Positions 1-9,635 are shown, counted from the stretch's first letter. The stretch is DNA of 64,000 bases from Phycisphaerae bacterium (GCA_030601845.1 JAUWAY010000009.1:1-64000); one strand, 5' to 3'. The notes: generated by a model from the sequence alone, not told the origin. Translations and numbers: made by a program.

Positions 1-317
1 GGTTTAGTATTTGGCTACTTTTTGCCAGAGGCCAAAAGGTAGCGCCTCTATAATTAGAGCTACCTACGCTTTTGGTCGAATTTTGGGTGATTTTTGACGG
101 GATTAACAGGATTAAGTTGTTATTATCAAAGGACTTAAAAATTTTTAAAATTTCCGATTTTTGCTTATAACTACATGCGCAAATGGTTGAAAACTACTCG
201 ATGCTGGATGCTTGATACTCGATGCTCGCGACTCGTGGCTTGGGAGACCAGGGAAGAAATTGCTTGCCGGCAATTGCGGGGTTTGGGAGATGACATGTAA
301 CAACTTTGAAAATAAAT

Positions 318-1130
318 TTAGGCGGTTTTATAAGCTTTGAAAAACCTAACCTGAGTGTTTAGTATGTTCTTCAGAAGTTCGAAATCGTAATCCATAGTAT
401 GTATCGTTATGCCAGGATAGCTATCTCGAGCTTCTATACTAATTACAGCATCACTAACGGTTCTACATGGGTCCCCATGAGGGGATTTTCCACCAAGTAT
501 AGCTTGAGCTTCATTTTGAATTTGTCCCATGGTACCCTTGGGATCGTTGGTTTTTGCAAACTTCGAAGTGTCGATTTGAGCCAGATTTTGCAAGTCTGCT
601 CGTTTTGAATTCCAAAAATCGTAGATTTTGCAGTTGTTAGGGCATTTTGTCGGAATTGTGAGATAATATCCGTGTTGATATTTTGGTGCGTCTGCACCGC
701 GGGTACAATTAGTCATGTCACATAGTGACCTGGGAACAGCATCGTAGAAGAAGTTTTCCCAATCAACTTCAATTAGCCTCTCCAGGTATCTGATAAGTGG
801 CTTTTTTGAATTATATTTTTTGAGCAATCGCTTACCGATATTGTAGAATAGGTCGTCAATATCAATTTCATGTTTACATTTTTCCAAGCGTTGCTCAGCT
901 TCTTCAACGTCTTTTGACGCTGTAACGAAAATGTGGAGTTTGATCAGTTGATTGAGAACCCTGCAACGATATTCTCGCTCAACGTAAATTGAACAACGTA
1001 ACTTTTTTCCAAATAAATCATCTCTAACTTTTCGACTGATTTGTTCATCAGCCCAGCGTCTACCTATTTGGGTTGACGTATCAAGGAAATAGGAAGCAGG
1101 ATTGTGTTCCCTCCCTCTACTAGTCTCCAT
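318..1130 (-). CDS. Hypothetical protein with PIN-like nuclease features (third gene of a three-gene operon)
   Basis: ORF 318..1139 (TTG at 1139, alternative ATG at 1130). N-terminal 'YFLDTS' and C-terminal 'SDAVISIEARDSYPGITIHTMDYDFELL' resemble the PIN-domain acidic motifs (..D..TxDxDF). Overlaps the upstream gene. Confidence 0.6.
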   Translation of the reverse strand: METSRGREHNPASYFLDTSTQIGRRWADEQISRKVRDDLFGKKLRCSIYVEREYRCRVLNQLIKLHIFVTASKDVEEAEQRLEKCKHEIDIDDLFYNIGKRLLKKYNSKKPLIRYLERLIEVDWENFFYDAVPRSLCDMTNCTRGADAPKYQHGYYLTIPTKCPNNCKIYDFWNSKRADLQNLAQIDTSKFAKTNDPKGTMGQIQNEAQAILGGKSPHGDPCRTVSDAVISIEARDSYPGITIHTMDYDFELLKNILNTQVRFFKAYKTA

Positions 1131-1860
1131 ATTTGTCAATGGCCTTTTGAGTTGTTGGTATTAGGGCTAAGCCCGTTTGCAAAAATTCTTTATGGAGGTT
1201 TTGGTAATCTTCTTTATTGCAGTCAGAGCCTTTATCATGTACGAGACCCATTGCCTTTTTGAGCAGTCCGAGGTGGGTTTCTGTGAGGTCTTCCGCAAAG
1301 TTATAATCTAGAATATCTCTTATCAGGAAAACACACCAACCTAAATATTGTGTTTCCTCATATCCTAAGGAATTTTCTAAAGCAGCTAATTCTTCTTCGA
1401 GAACTGCACATCTTGTAATACGACGCGCAATATCATCAAAATCTTCTTCCAGTTCTCCAAAAAGTTTAGTTACTGTAGTAAGCTTTTCGTGGTATGGCGG
1501 TAAAATTTGGTCAATAGCAGGTCCTATGGGTTGTATAGCAAGTTGGGCTCGTTCCAAAAGGCTCATGCCTTTTACGAACTCGGAAATACTATGCACTGTA
1601 TCAGGAAGGTTCTGCCATGAAGGAAAGTCAGTGGTAAGAGCAGACCTGGGACTCGCCCAGGACGAGGACTTTAAGCAAATTAGAATCTGATAAAGAGCTT
1701 TCTTAATGTCGGCCTGGCCGGTTTCAAGCTGTTCGATGCGGCCGATGTTCCGGAGTGTCTGTTGAAATTCCTTGGGGATAGGTTTTTGCCAACCATCCAG
1801 GTTGGGATTTTCTGGGCCGACATCCGTGTCAGGTAGTTTTCCTTTTGTAAACCTTTTCAT
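1120..1860 (-). CDS. Hypothetical protein (second gene of three-gene operon)
   Basis: 246 aa ORF; ATG at 1860 overlaps the TGA of the upstream ORF by 4 nt (ATGA); 3' end overlaps the PIN-like ORF. Confidence 0.65.
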   Translation of the reverse strand: MKRFTKGKLPDTDVGPENPNLDGWQKPIPKEFQQTLRNIGRIEQLETGQADIKKALYQILICLKSSSWASPRSALTTDFPSWQNLPDTVHSISEFVKGMSLLERAQLAIQPIGPAIDQILPPYHEKLTTVTKLFGELEEDFDDIARRITRCAVLEEELAALENSLGYEETQYLGWCVFLIRDILDYNFAEDLTETHLGLLKKAMGLVHDKGSDCNKEDYQNLHKEFLQTGLALIPTTQKAIDKYGD

Positions 1861-2588
1861 TTGCCTTTCTTGACCTTCTCAAGATTATCACGCAAATCTG
1901 TTAAGGTTTCAATCATTTGGTCCACGTCTGCTTGGTGCACTTCGAGAATCATTTGGTTTGGCTCGCGAACTGTGGGTAGTTCCACTGTCATGCTTTTTAT
2001 TCCAAAACGGACTGAGGCCATGTTGCTTTGTGGAGAAACATATACTATAGAAAGGGAACCGTATGGAATATCGGAAAGTTTCCCTCTGGTTTGATCGTGT
2101 TTTTTGATTACCACTTGCCAAGTCATATTTTCTAAAACAAGACCTTGTGTCGTTCGCCTAAGCGTTGCGCGTTCTCTAAGATTATCCGGAACAAGTTCTC
2201 TCCTAACCTCCTCCAAACGCCATAGAAACTCATCTATACCGCTATCCTTAAGAATTTTAGATGGAATTTCATTTTTAATTCCTTTGGTAGCGTCCGAATA
2301 TGTAGCGACCCGAACAAGTGAGTCAAGTTCTGTTCGAATTAGGTTGGAGAAGTGCTCAGGTGTTAACCCTTGCTTGAATTTATCTTTGGGAATGGCTTCT
2401 AATTTTTCAATATCGATAACAATATCGACGCTACCGTTCGAGTCTAGGTTAATAGACAGGACATTCGACTTTAGGAGGTCTTTAGCCATCGCTAAAGCGG
2501 TTGAGAAAACTGAGCGGGACTCTTTGCCGGGAGGTGGAAATTTACGTTTCTTAGTGCCGGTTTTTTCCCCTTTCTTACCAGTAGTCAT
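1857..2588 (-). CDS. Hypothetical protein (first gene of three-gene operon)
   Basis: 243 aa ORF with Lys-rich N-terminus; translationally overlaps the next ORF. Confidence 0.65.
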   Translation of the reverse strand: MTTGKKGEKTGTKKRKFPPPGKESRSVFSTALAMAKDLLKSNVLSINLDSNGSVDIVIDIEKLEAIPKDKFKQGLTPEHFSNLIRTELDSLVRVATYSDATKGIKNEIPSKILKDSGIDEFLWRLEEVRRELVPDNLRERATLRRTTQGLVLENMTWQVVIKKHDQTRGKLSDIPYGSLSIVYVSPQSNMASVRFGIKSMTVELPTVREPNQMILEVHQADVDQMIETLTDLRDNLEKVKKGK

Positions 2589-3211
2589 GTTCAGAAAGCC
2601 TCCTAAAAGGCAAAGTTACTTTAACCTTTGTTCCTTGTCATTATAGCAAAATCCAACAAAATGGCCTTTTGGAGCGTAAAAACACCCTTTTAGCTTATAT
2701 CGGCTAACTGATAGCGCAAACTTAATAGCCTCCGTCCTGAATATCTTAATTATACCACAGCTTAATTTAGAGTCAAGTAAATATTCTGTCAAGAAAAAAT
2801 TGCTTAAATTTTCTGTCTGATTACGGAGGGCGTACTATTCGGCGAAGACCCCGCACTAAATTACCCCTTCCAAAGAAACGTGGGGGCAGGCGGCAGGGAC
2901 CTAATTCGTACGGGGCAGGTGATTTTTCTCGGCTTTTTTCTGCCATCTGTTCTTGCCGTAAGGCATCCTGTGGACTGTCCTCGCCGCCATCTGCGGCACC
3001 AATTCACCAATCACTAATTAACTATTTTCTTCGTGTCTTTGCGCCTTCGTGGCAAATTTTAATAGATCTCTCGGCTATGCTCGGGACGAAGGCTGTGGCC
3101 CCATTTAACTACTCACCAATCACCCTCCACTAACGACGGTTTTTAATGGTTTCTTTTTTTCAAAAGAAGTGTAAAATTAAGCGAAAGGCAGATGTATGGA
3201 TATTTTAGAAG

Positions 3212-4282
3212 ATGAGCGAAGGTAAATTAAAAACCGCGGTACTTGGCCTGAACGACAAGGGCCGGCTTCTGCTCGAAGCGGCATCACAAAGTGAGCATTT
3301 TCAGATTGAGGCTGTTGCCGACAAAGACGGCAAGCTCGCCGAAAGCGTCGCTACGGAATATCAGTGTGCAGCTTTCGACGATTACCGGCAGTTGATAATA
3401 GCGATGGATTCCCGCCTGCGCGGAGACAGCCGCTGTCTGCTGATTGCCGCCGGCATATATAGTTGTGAGAAGCAAATCCGGGCGGCGATGAAGAAGAAAT
3501 TCAACATACTCAAATTGGCTCCGGCGGCGAGGAATTTTGAAGAAGCCGCAGAATTTGTCCGCCTTGCCGAAGATGAAAATGTAAAATTTGCCGTTGCCAA
3601 TCCCAGCCGCTTTGCCCAGGCCTTTCTTGCTTTGCGACAGTTCCTGCAGGAAGGCCGGATTGAGCAAATCTTCCTGATAACTGCCGTCTGTGCCGTTGGT
3701 CAACAGCAGCACGCTGCCTGGCAGACCGACCCTGAACTCGCCGGCGGAGGTGTGCTGCTGCGTAACTGTTACCAAATAATCGACCAGATAGTGTGGAACT
3801 TTGCGATGCCACAGCAGGTTTATTCATTAAATACAAACCAGGCGGGCGATAGACAGCAGCGGCAATATCTGACGGAAGATACGGCGGTTGTAACGGTGAA
3901 ATTCACCGATACTTTTATCGCAAATCTGATTGTGAGCAGGGCTTTCGGGCCCGAACAGGAATTTCTGAAGGTCTACGGCAAAGACAAAATCCTAACGGTC
4001 AGTAACACCAGATTTACCGTCAGCGACGCTCTTGGGCGAGTCAGCGAGGAATTGGAATACGATGACGACCAGCTTTGCCGGTACAGGGCCCTGCTGAAAA
4101 ACTTTGCTCTGAGTATTGTATCGCCCGATAAAAACAAGCTTTGCAGCAGCGCCAGGGAGAATCTGCGGGATATGGCGGTCATTGAGTCGGCTTATCTTTC
4201 AGCGCGGACGGGCATGCCTGAGCAGCCCGGGCGAATTCTGGAGATGGCATCGGCGCGTTCCGGCAAGACAATAAACATTTGA
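3212..4282 (+). CDS. Gfo/Idh/MocA-family oxidoreductase
   Basis: 356 aa; N-terminal Rossmann-like 'KTAVLGLNDKGRLLLEAASQSEHFQIEAVADKDGKLAESVATEYQCAAFDDY' and Gfo/Idh/MocA organisation. Confidence 0.75.
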   Translation: MSEGKLKTAVLGLNDKGRLLLEAASQSEHFQIEAVADKDGKLAESVATEYQCAAFDDYRQLIIAMDSRLRGDSRCLLIAAGIYSCEKQIRAAMKKKFNILKLAPAARNFEEAAEFVRLAEDENVKFAVANPSRFAQAFLALRQFLQEGRIEQIFLITAVCAVGQQQHAAWQTDPELAGGGVLLRNCYQIIDQIVWNFAMPQQVYSLNTNQAGDRQQRQYLTEDTAVVTVKFTDTFIANLIVSRAFGPEQEFLKVYGKDKILTVSNTRFTVSDALGRVSEELEYDDDQLCRYRALLKNFALSIVSPDKNKLCSSARENLRDMAVIESAYLSARTGMPEQPGRILEMASARSGKTINI

Positions 4283-4439
4283 CCGGCCAACAAATAAAAA
4301 AAATAAGCGTTTGACAAATAATTCGATAAGTGGTAACCTGTCAGTGTAAATTGCTAAGCTAAACTCAAAATGAGCGTTTTGGTTGTGGCAAATAACCACA
4401 AGTATTTTATTAACAATAACATAAGGCAGTTTTTATTCT

Positions 4440-4532
4440 GAACGAAGTGAAGAATTTCTTACTTCGCAAGCGTACTTTAGTTTTGCTCGCAGGCCAGATG
4501 CTTCGCTTCGCTCAGCATGACAATTTAAGACC
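4440..4532. repeat. Dispersed intergenic repeat containing 'cttcgcttcgctcagcatgaca'
   Basis: Sequence 'tctgaacgaagtgaagaattt...agatgcttcgcttcgctcagcatgacaa'; related in style to the copy at 23548-23636. Confidence 0.5.
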
Positions 4533-4580
4533 AGTCAGATTAAGTAACTAAATTATTGTTTCTCATTTGGAGGTTTTTGT

Positions 4581-5051
4581 ATGGAAGAGAGCAAGAAAAA
4601 ACCGAACGCCATATCAAGGATGCCGGCTGGATTTATGGGGTTATCGAAACCGGTTATGATAGGTATTGCTGTTGCGTGCATAGTTTTGGCCCTTGGAATA
4701 ACTATTATTAGGAGTACCGGAGGTAATGGTGGCATTGAGGGCCTTGAACGCGGCACGATGATGATGGTCAAGTGCGCCAACCCGACCTGTGGGGTCATAT
4801 ACGATATAGACGAGGTAGATTACTTCCTGTTCTTAGAAGAATACGAAGACGAGATGGATGAGGATGAGGATGTCGCGCCGGCGATGGAATGCAAAGAGTG
4901 CGGAAAGAGAAGTATTTACAGGGCTATAAAATGCAAAAACGAAAAGTGCGGAGAGATTTTCTTTGCCAATTCTGTGCCTGAGAGTTATGAAGACACGTGC
5001 CCCAAATGCGGCTTTAGCGAAATAGAAGATTTAAGGAGGCGAGCTCCTTAG
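4581..5051 (+). CDS. Hypothetical membrane-anchored protein with zinc-ribbon cysteine pairs
   Basis: 156 aa; one TM segment followed by CxxxxC / CxxC / CxxxxC / CxxC motifs. Confidence 0.6.
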   Translation: MEESKKKPNAISRMPAGFMGLSKPVMIGIAVACIVLALGITIIRSTGGNGGIEGLERGTMMMVKCANPTCGVIYDIDEVDYFLFLEEYEDEMDEDEDVAPAMECKECGKRSIYRAIKCKNEKCGEIFFANSVPESYEDTCPKCGFSEIEDLRRRAP

Positions 5052-5258
5052 GGCGGAGGGAGGTAGAAGGCGCTCGGCACAGGCAAAAGCTGATTAAATT
5101 TTCATTTGCGTTTCTTTAGTAATCGTGTGAGAGAAGTGTCGTTCCGGCGTCATCGGCGGTGCAAGTATAAAGGCAAAACCGGTTAATTTACCCGGGCAGG
5201 ACTTGCAGTTAGTGGTGGTCTTTCTGTACAAAGCCAACGGTATTCCGCAGTTGAAGGG

Positions 5259-6074
5259 TTAGTCGGCTTCATTATCTATTAAGTGTTCCAGGACGGCACT
5301 GCGATAGTCTTGTCTTCCGATTTTCAAACCTTCGAGGTTACGGTACCTTGTTTGAATTCTTGCCCTCAAATATGCTATACGGTTTTGAGGGTCTGGGTGT
5401 GTTGAAAGAAATTCGATTGGCCTAACTTTGTGCTCCTCTTGCAGTATTTGCTGAATCTCAACCGCACCGTAAGGGTTGTAGCCGGCCCAGACCATATAAT
5501 CCAGGCCTGCCAAATCAGCTTCCCGCTCATCTTTTTTGCTGTATTGAAGGCCCATAATTTGTCTCGTGAGGTCGGCTGCGGTAAAAACACCCCGTGACGT
5601 TTTTGCAGAAGCTACGGCAGAGAGTAAAACTCCTATTCCAATATTCCGGCTCATAGCTGCTGAGCTGTCTCTTGCGACGACGTGCGATATCTCGTGTGCC
5701 AGTATCGCGGCGAGCTGCGCCTCGGTCGTCAATTTTTCCAGCATACCCTTTGTGATAAAGACGTATCCGCCCGGCAGAGCAAGAGCATTAATGGATTTAT
5801 GGTTCAGTGCCGTGAAGTGATATTGCCAATCGGGCCTGTGGCTGACGCGGGTGATTTTTTGGCCGACGCTGTCAATGTAGTTTTGTAATCTCTCATCGGC
5901 GATTCTGCCGTCCAATTGCTTTTCAACTTCAGGGGCATATTTTTCGCCTATTTCAATATCCTGCTCCTGTGGAAAAAGCATGAACTCTTCCTGGCCGGTT
6001 ATAGGATTGACCGCACAGCCGGGACACAGGCAAAAGATAAGGCATAATATCAGTAACTGTAATTTTTTAGACAT
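5259..6074 (-). CDS. M48-family metalloprotease, lipoprotein
   Basis: Signal peptide/lipobox 'LILCLIFCLCPGC', 'HEISHVVARD' (HExxH) and 'EREADLAGLDYMVWAGY'. Confidence 0.88.
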   Translation of the reverse strand: MSKKLQLLILCLIFCLCPGCAVNPITGQEEFMLFPQEQDIEIGEKYAPEVEKQLDGRIADERLQNYIDSVGQKITRVSHRPDWQYHFTALNHKSINALALPGGYVFITKGMLEKLTTEAQLAAILAHEISHVVARDSSAAMSRNIGIGVLLSAVASAKTSRGVFTAADLTRQIMGLQYSKKDEREADLAGLDYMVWAGYNPYGAVEIQQILQEEHKVRPIEFLSTHPDPQNRIAYLRARIQTRYRNLEGLKIGRQDYRSAVLEHLIDNEAD

Positions 6075-6164
6075 AATTGTGTTCGCAATCGCACAAGTTT
6101 CTGTTTGAAAATCTCAACTATATATATTATAAACTTTCTTTATTCTATTAGATAGTGGAAACGT

Positions 6165-6458
6165 ATGCCTGAGCAAAAATTCTGCAAAAACTGCAACCAA
6201 AAGCACAACTGCGACGAGATTTACCGCAAGTTGGGGGACGTTAAAGGCCGTTCGGTTGCGGTCAAGGTCGTTGTCGCCTTCCTGCTGCCGTTAGTGGTTT
6301 TTATCGCCTCTTTAGCGGTTTTTGAAGAAATTTTAGCCGAAGCAACGAATATAAAAGCGCTGCAAACAGCCCTTAGCTTCCTGCTGGCTTTGTCCGTAAC
6401 TTTTGTCTGCATATTGATTATAAAAGTGATAGGTAGAGAACTTCGGAAAGACAAATAA
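6165..6458 (+). CDS. Small membrane protein upstream of rnf, possibly RseC-like
   Basis: 97 aa with N-terminal Cys motif (CKNCNQKHNC) and two TM segments; position before rnfC. Confidence 0.5.
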   Translation: MPEQKFCKNCNQKHNCDEIYRKLGDVKGRSVAVKVVVAFLLPLVVFIASLAVFEEILAEATNIKALQTALSFLLALSVTFVCILIIKVIGRELRKDK

Positions 6459-6655
6459 TCTTAGGAGCTTGAAAGTATTAGCCCGGATTTGGCCCGAGTT
6501 ATTTGGGAAATCTCGGTTGAAAGTGAGCCAGCCAATGTTAGGATATATGAGGCAGAAGGTAGGGCAATCTCGAAATTCGAACCGAATTCGAATGACCAAA
6601 ATATAAAATTCAAAACCAATTAAGCCACAGAGGACACGGAGAAGAATAAAAGGAA

Positions 6656-6681
6656 TATAGATTCCTGCTTGCGCAGGAATG
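6656..6681. repeat. REP-like palindrome 'GATTCCTGCTTGCGCAGGAATGAC'
   Basis: Imperfect palindrome; near-identical copy at 33831-33851. Confidence 0.6.
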
Positions 6682-6706
6682 ACAAAGGGAATATCGAACA
6701 AGAAGT

Positions 6707-8080
6707 ATGAGAATTGTTACTAAAGGCAGGTTAAGTTTTCGTGGTGGGGTGCATCCGCCTGGTAGCAAAGAGCTTACCGTCGGCAGCGAGATACAGGGGG
6801 GCCCTGCTGTCAAGCAAGTGGCAATAATGCTGAGCCAGCATATTGGTGCAGTTTGCCGGCCGTTAGTTGAAAAAGGTGGTGCGGTTCAGGCGGGGCAAAA
6901 AATCGGCGACAGCGATGCGTTCGTTTCGGCGCCCGTTCATTCGCCCATTAACGGGAAGGTGAAAGAGATGGGGCTTCGTTCTCACGCGGTTCTTGGCCGA
7001 AGCCCGGCGGTGGTAATAGAGGCGGAGACTGAGGCCGCGACGAAGCAGCCTTCGTGGGAATTGAACGGCGATTTCGATGAAAGCAAGTATTCGTCGGAGC
7101 AGATATGCGAAGCGGTGCGTCAGGCGGGTATTGTCGGTATGGGCGGGGCGGGGTTCCCGACGAGGGTGAAGATAGAGCCAAATCCGCGACTGCCCAAAGA
7201 GACCCTAATCATCAACGGATGTGAATGCGAGCCGTATATCACATGCGACTACCGGATTATGCTCGAATGGACGAAGCAGATTATTGCGGGGACCAAACTT
7301 GCCCGAAAGGCATCGGGCTGTTCGAGAATCCTAATCGGCATTGAAGATAACAAGCCCGAAGCGATAGAGGTTATGAACGCAGCGCTGCAGCAATCTGCAA
7401 ACACCGATGCCATCAAAATTGTGCCGGTCAAGACAAAATATCCACAGGGTGGTGAAAGGCAACTTATAAAAGCGATACTAAAAAGAGATGTTCCCACAGG
7501 GGGGATTCCGCCAATGATCGGGGTGGTGGTGCTTAACGTTGCCACTGTTGCAGCGATTGCCGAGGCGGTAGTTTATGATTCGCCGCTGACGCACAGGGTT
7601 GTAACCGTTACCGGAGAAGCAATCGCCAATCCGGGCAATTACTACGTCTCGATAGGAACATCAGTTGCAGACTTAATAGAATTTTGCGGAGGGGTAACCA
7701 AAAAATCCGCGAAAGTCATTGTTGGCGGACCAATGATGGGAATAGCGATTGCCGATTTAGCAACACCTATCACGAAAACTACCGGCGCTATAACTGTTTT
7801 GACAAAAGAACAAATCGGCAGGGCCAAATTCGAGAGGCGTCAAACGGCCTGTATTCGCTGCGGCAGATGCCTGGAAGTTTGTCCTGAATATTTGAATGCG
7901 ACGAAAATCGCTCATGCGGTAAAAAATAATCTTCTGGATGTGGCGGAAAGCTATTATATCAGTGCTTGTATGGAGTGCGGCTGCTGCAGCTACGTCTGCC
8001 CGGCCAATATAGAACTGACGGGATATATCAAGACAGGCAAGATTTTTCTTGCAAGGCAGAAAGGGGAAATGCCTCAATAA
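6707..8080 (+). CDS. rnfC: Rnf electron transport complex subunit C
   Basis: 'FRGGVHPPGSKELT', 'GMGGAGFPTRVKI', 'NGCECEPYITCDYR', two 4Fe-4S motifs 'CIRCGRCLEVCP' and 'CMECGCCSYVCP'. Confidence 0.95.
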   Translation: MRIVTKGRLSFRGGVHPPGSKELTVGSEIQGGPAVKQVAIMLSQHIGAVCRPLVEKGGAVQAGQKIGDSDAFVSAPVHSPINGKVKEMGLRSHAVLGRSPAVVIEAETEAATKQPSWELNGDFDESKYSSEQICEAVRQAGIVGMGGAGFPTRVKIEPNPRLPKETLIINGCECEPYITCDYRIMLEWTKQIIAGTKLARKASGCSRILIGIEDNKPEAIEVMNAALQQSANTDAIKIVPVKTKYPQGGERQLIKAILKRDVPTGGIPPMIGVVVLNVATVAAIAEAVVYDSPLTHRVVTVTGEAIANPGNYYVSIGTSVADLIEFCGGVTKKSAKVIVGGPMMGIAIADLATPITKTTGAITVLTKEQIGRAKFERRQTACIRCGRCLEVCPEYLNATKIAHAVKNNLLDVAESYYISACMECGCCSYVCPANIELTGYIKTGKIFLARQKGEMPQ

Positions 8081-8096
8081 TTTGGGAAAAGTCTAA

Positions 8097-9161
8097 ATGC
8101 TTAGCGAAATAAGAGTTTCATGTGCCCCTCATATTAGTAAGCCGCTTTCTACGCGCAGCGTAATGATAGACGTCATAATTGGATTAGTGCCTGCTATGGC
8201 GGCGGCGGGCTATTATTTCCGCATCTATGCGCTTATCCTTATCCCCACCTGTGTCATTTCGTCGGTTGCAACCGAATGGCTGTGTAATATTATCCGCAAA
8301 AAGCCCAATTCCCTCGAATCACTCGGCGACTTCAGTGCCGTCGTTACCGGTATAATCCTTGCGTTATCACTTCCGCCGAGTTTGCCTGTCTGGGCGGCAA
8401 TAGTCGGCAGCGTTTTTTGCATCGCAATTGGGAAAATGGTTTTTGGCGGACTGGGCGGGAATATTTTCAATCCTGCTATGGTCGGCAGAGCGTTCTTAGC
8501 CGCCTGCTTTGGTATGCTGATGACGAGCTGGACGGTCCCTGCCACAATCGATTCGACAATGTCCAAAATCGCTGCGGACAACAAAATCGACGCACGGACG
8601 CAGGCAACACCACTGGCCTGGAGCAAGGAGGCCATAAAGGCCAGAAGACAGAAGACAGATGACGGAGGACAGAGCCGGGATGAGGGACGAGTATCGAGGG
8701 TCGTTAATGACCAACTTTGGGCTATGTTCAAGGGTGAGGTTGGCGGATGCCTGGGTGAAACGAGTGGCTTAGCTCTAATAATCGGCGGTGTTTATCTTTT
8801 GATAAGACGGACAATAAACTTTCACATCCCGTTTGCTGTTTTGCTATCTGCTTTTATTTTTGCGGCGATTAGTTACTTAATAAACTCCGATGCCTATATC
8901 CGGCCGTTGGCCCACCTGAGCAGCGGTGGGATGTTGCTGTGCGCATTTTTTATCGCTACCGACCCTGTTACCGCACCTTTGACGCGCAGGGGAATGTGGA
9001 TTTTTGGAATCGGGGTAGGGGCGATAACGATGCTTATAAGAATCATCGGGGAATACCCGGAAGGCGTGATGTATGCCGTTCTTTTGATGAATGCCGTTAC
9101 GCCCCTTATTGACCGGCTCTGCAAGCGGATTCCTGCAGGAGGCAAGCCCAGTATAAAGTAA
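8097..9161 (+). CDS. rnfD: Rnf electron transport complex subunit D
   Basis: 354 aa RnfD-like membrane protein, 'GGLGGNIFNPAMVGRAFL', 'ATDPVTAPLTRRGMWIFGIGVG'; in rnfCDGEAB order. Contains an inserted repeat-derived stretch near 8640-8705. Confidence 0.95.
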   Translation: MLSEIRVSCAPHISKPLSTRSVMIDVIIGLVPAMAAAGYYFRIYALILIPTCVISSVATEWLCNIIRKKPNSLESLGDFSAVVTGIILALSLPPSLPVWAAIVGSVFCIAIGKMVFGGLGGNIFNPAMVGRAFLAACFGMLMTSWTVPATIDSTMSKIAADNKIDARTQATPLAWSKEAIKARRQKTDDGGQSRDEGRVSRVVNDQLWAMFKGEVGGCLGETSGLALIIGGVYLLIRRTINFHIPFAVLLSAFIFAAISYLINSDAYIRPLAHLSSGGMLLCAFFIATDPVTAPLTRRGMWIFGIGVGAITMLIRIIGEYPEGVMYAVLLMNAVTPLIDRLCKRIPAGGKPSIK

Positions 9162-9204
9162 AAGTGCCTAAAGTGAGCTAAAGTGCCTAAAGTGAACTAA
9201 AGTT
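9155..9204 (+). repeat. Left AAAGTGNNCT tandem repeat (inverted with respect to 9589-9627)
   Basis: aaagtaaaagtgcctaaagtgagctaaagtgcctaaagtgaactaaagtt, directly abutting the ATG at 9205. Confidence 0.85.
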
Positions 9205-9555
9205 ATGGATAATAAAGAGTTTGCTAAAGAGCTTGAGAGACGAACACGGGAATTCGGCGTGCGCATAATCCGTTTATCGAGAACTCTACCCAATACATCC
9301 GAGGCAAGGGTCATAAGGACGCAGATGACAAAATCTGGAACGTTCATTGGTGCAAATTATCGAGAGTCGAATCGAGCAAGAAGCAAGGCCGATTTCAAAA
9401 ACAAGATTAAGATTTGTGAAAGTGAAACCAGTGAAACGCAATACTGGCTGGAAGTAATTGTAAAGCTAAATTGGATATCCTGGGCAAAAGTGAAGTGGGA
9501 ATATGAAGAATGCGGCGAATTACTTGGTATTTTTACATCTGCTGCGAACAAGTAA
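9205..9555 (+). CDS. Four-helix-bundle protein, 23S rRNA intervening-sequence protein (IVP) family-like
   Basis: 116 aa 'ELERRTREFGVRIIRLSRTLPNTSEARVIRTQMTKSGTFIGANYRESNRARSKADFKNKIKICESETSETQYWLEV', characteristic of IVP/four-helix-bundle proteins. Confidence 0.9.
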   Translation: MDNKEFAKELERRTREFGVRIIRLSRTLPNTSEARVIRTQMTKSGTFIGANYRESNRARSKADFKNKIKICESETSETQYWLEVIVKLNWISWAKVKWEYEECGELLGIFTSAANK

Positions 9556-9588
9556 ACTCTAAAGATGGGCCTGTGTATTGGTTTTTAC

Positions 9589-9627
9589 AACTTTAGGCAC
9601 TTTACACTTTAGACACTTTACACTTTT
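9589..9627 (-). repeat. Right AAAGTGNNCT repeat, reverse orientation
   Basis: aactttaggcactttacactttagacactttacactttt; reverse complement ends ...gtgcctaaagtt like the left copy. Confidence 0.85.
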
Positions 9628-9635
9628 TACCGTCT

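Noticed and set aside
1861-2646. Plus-strand ORFs opposite the first gene of the PIN operon
   Set aside because: Shadow ORFs; the minus-strand set has coherent overlaps and better protein features.
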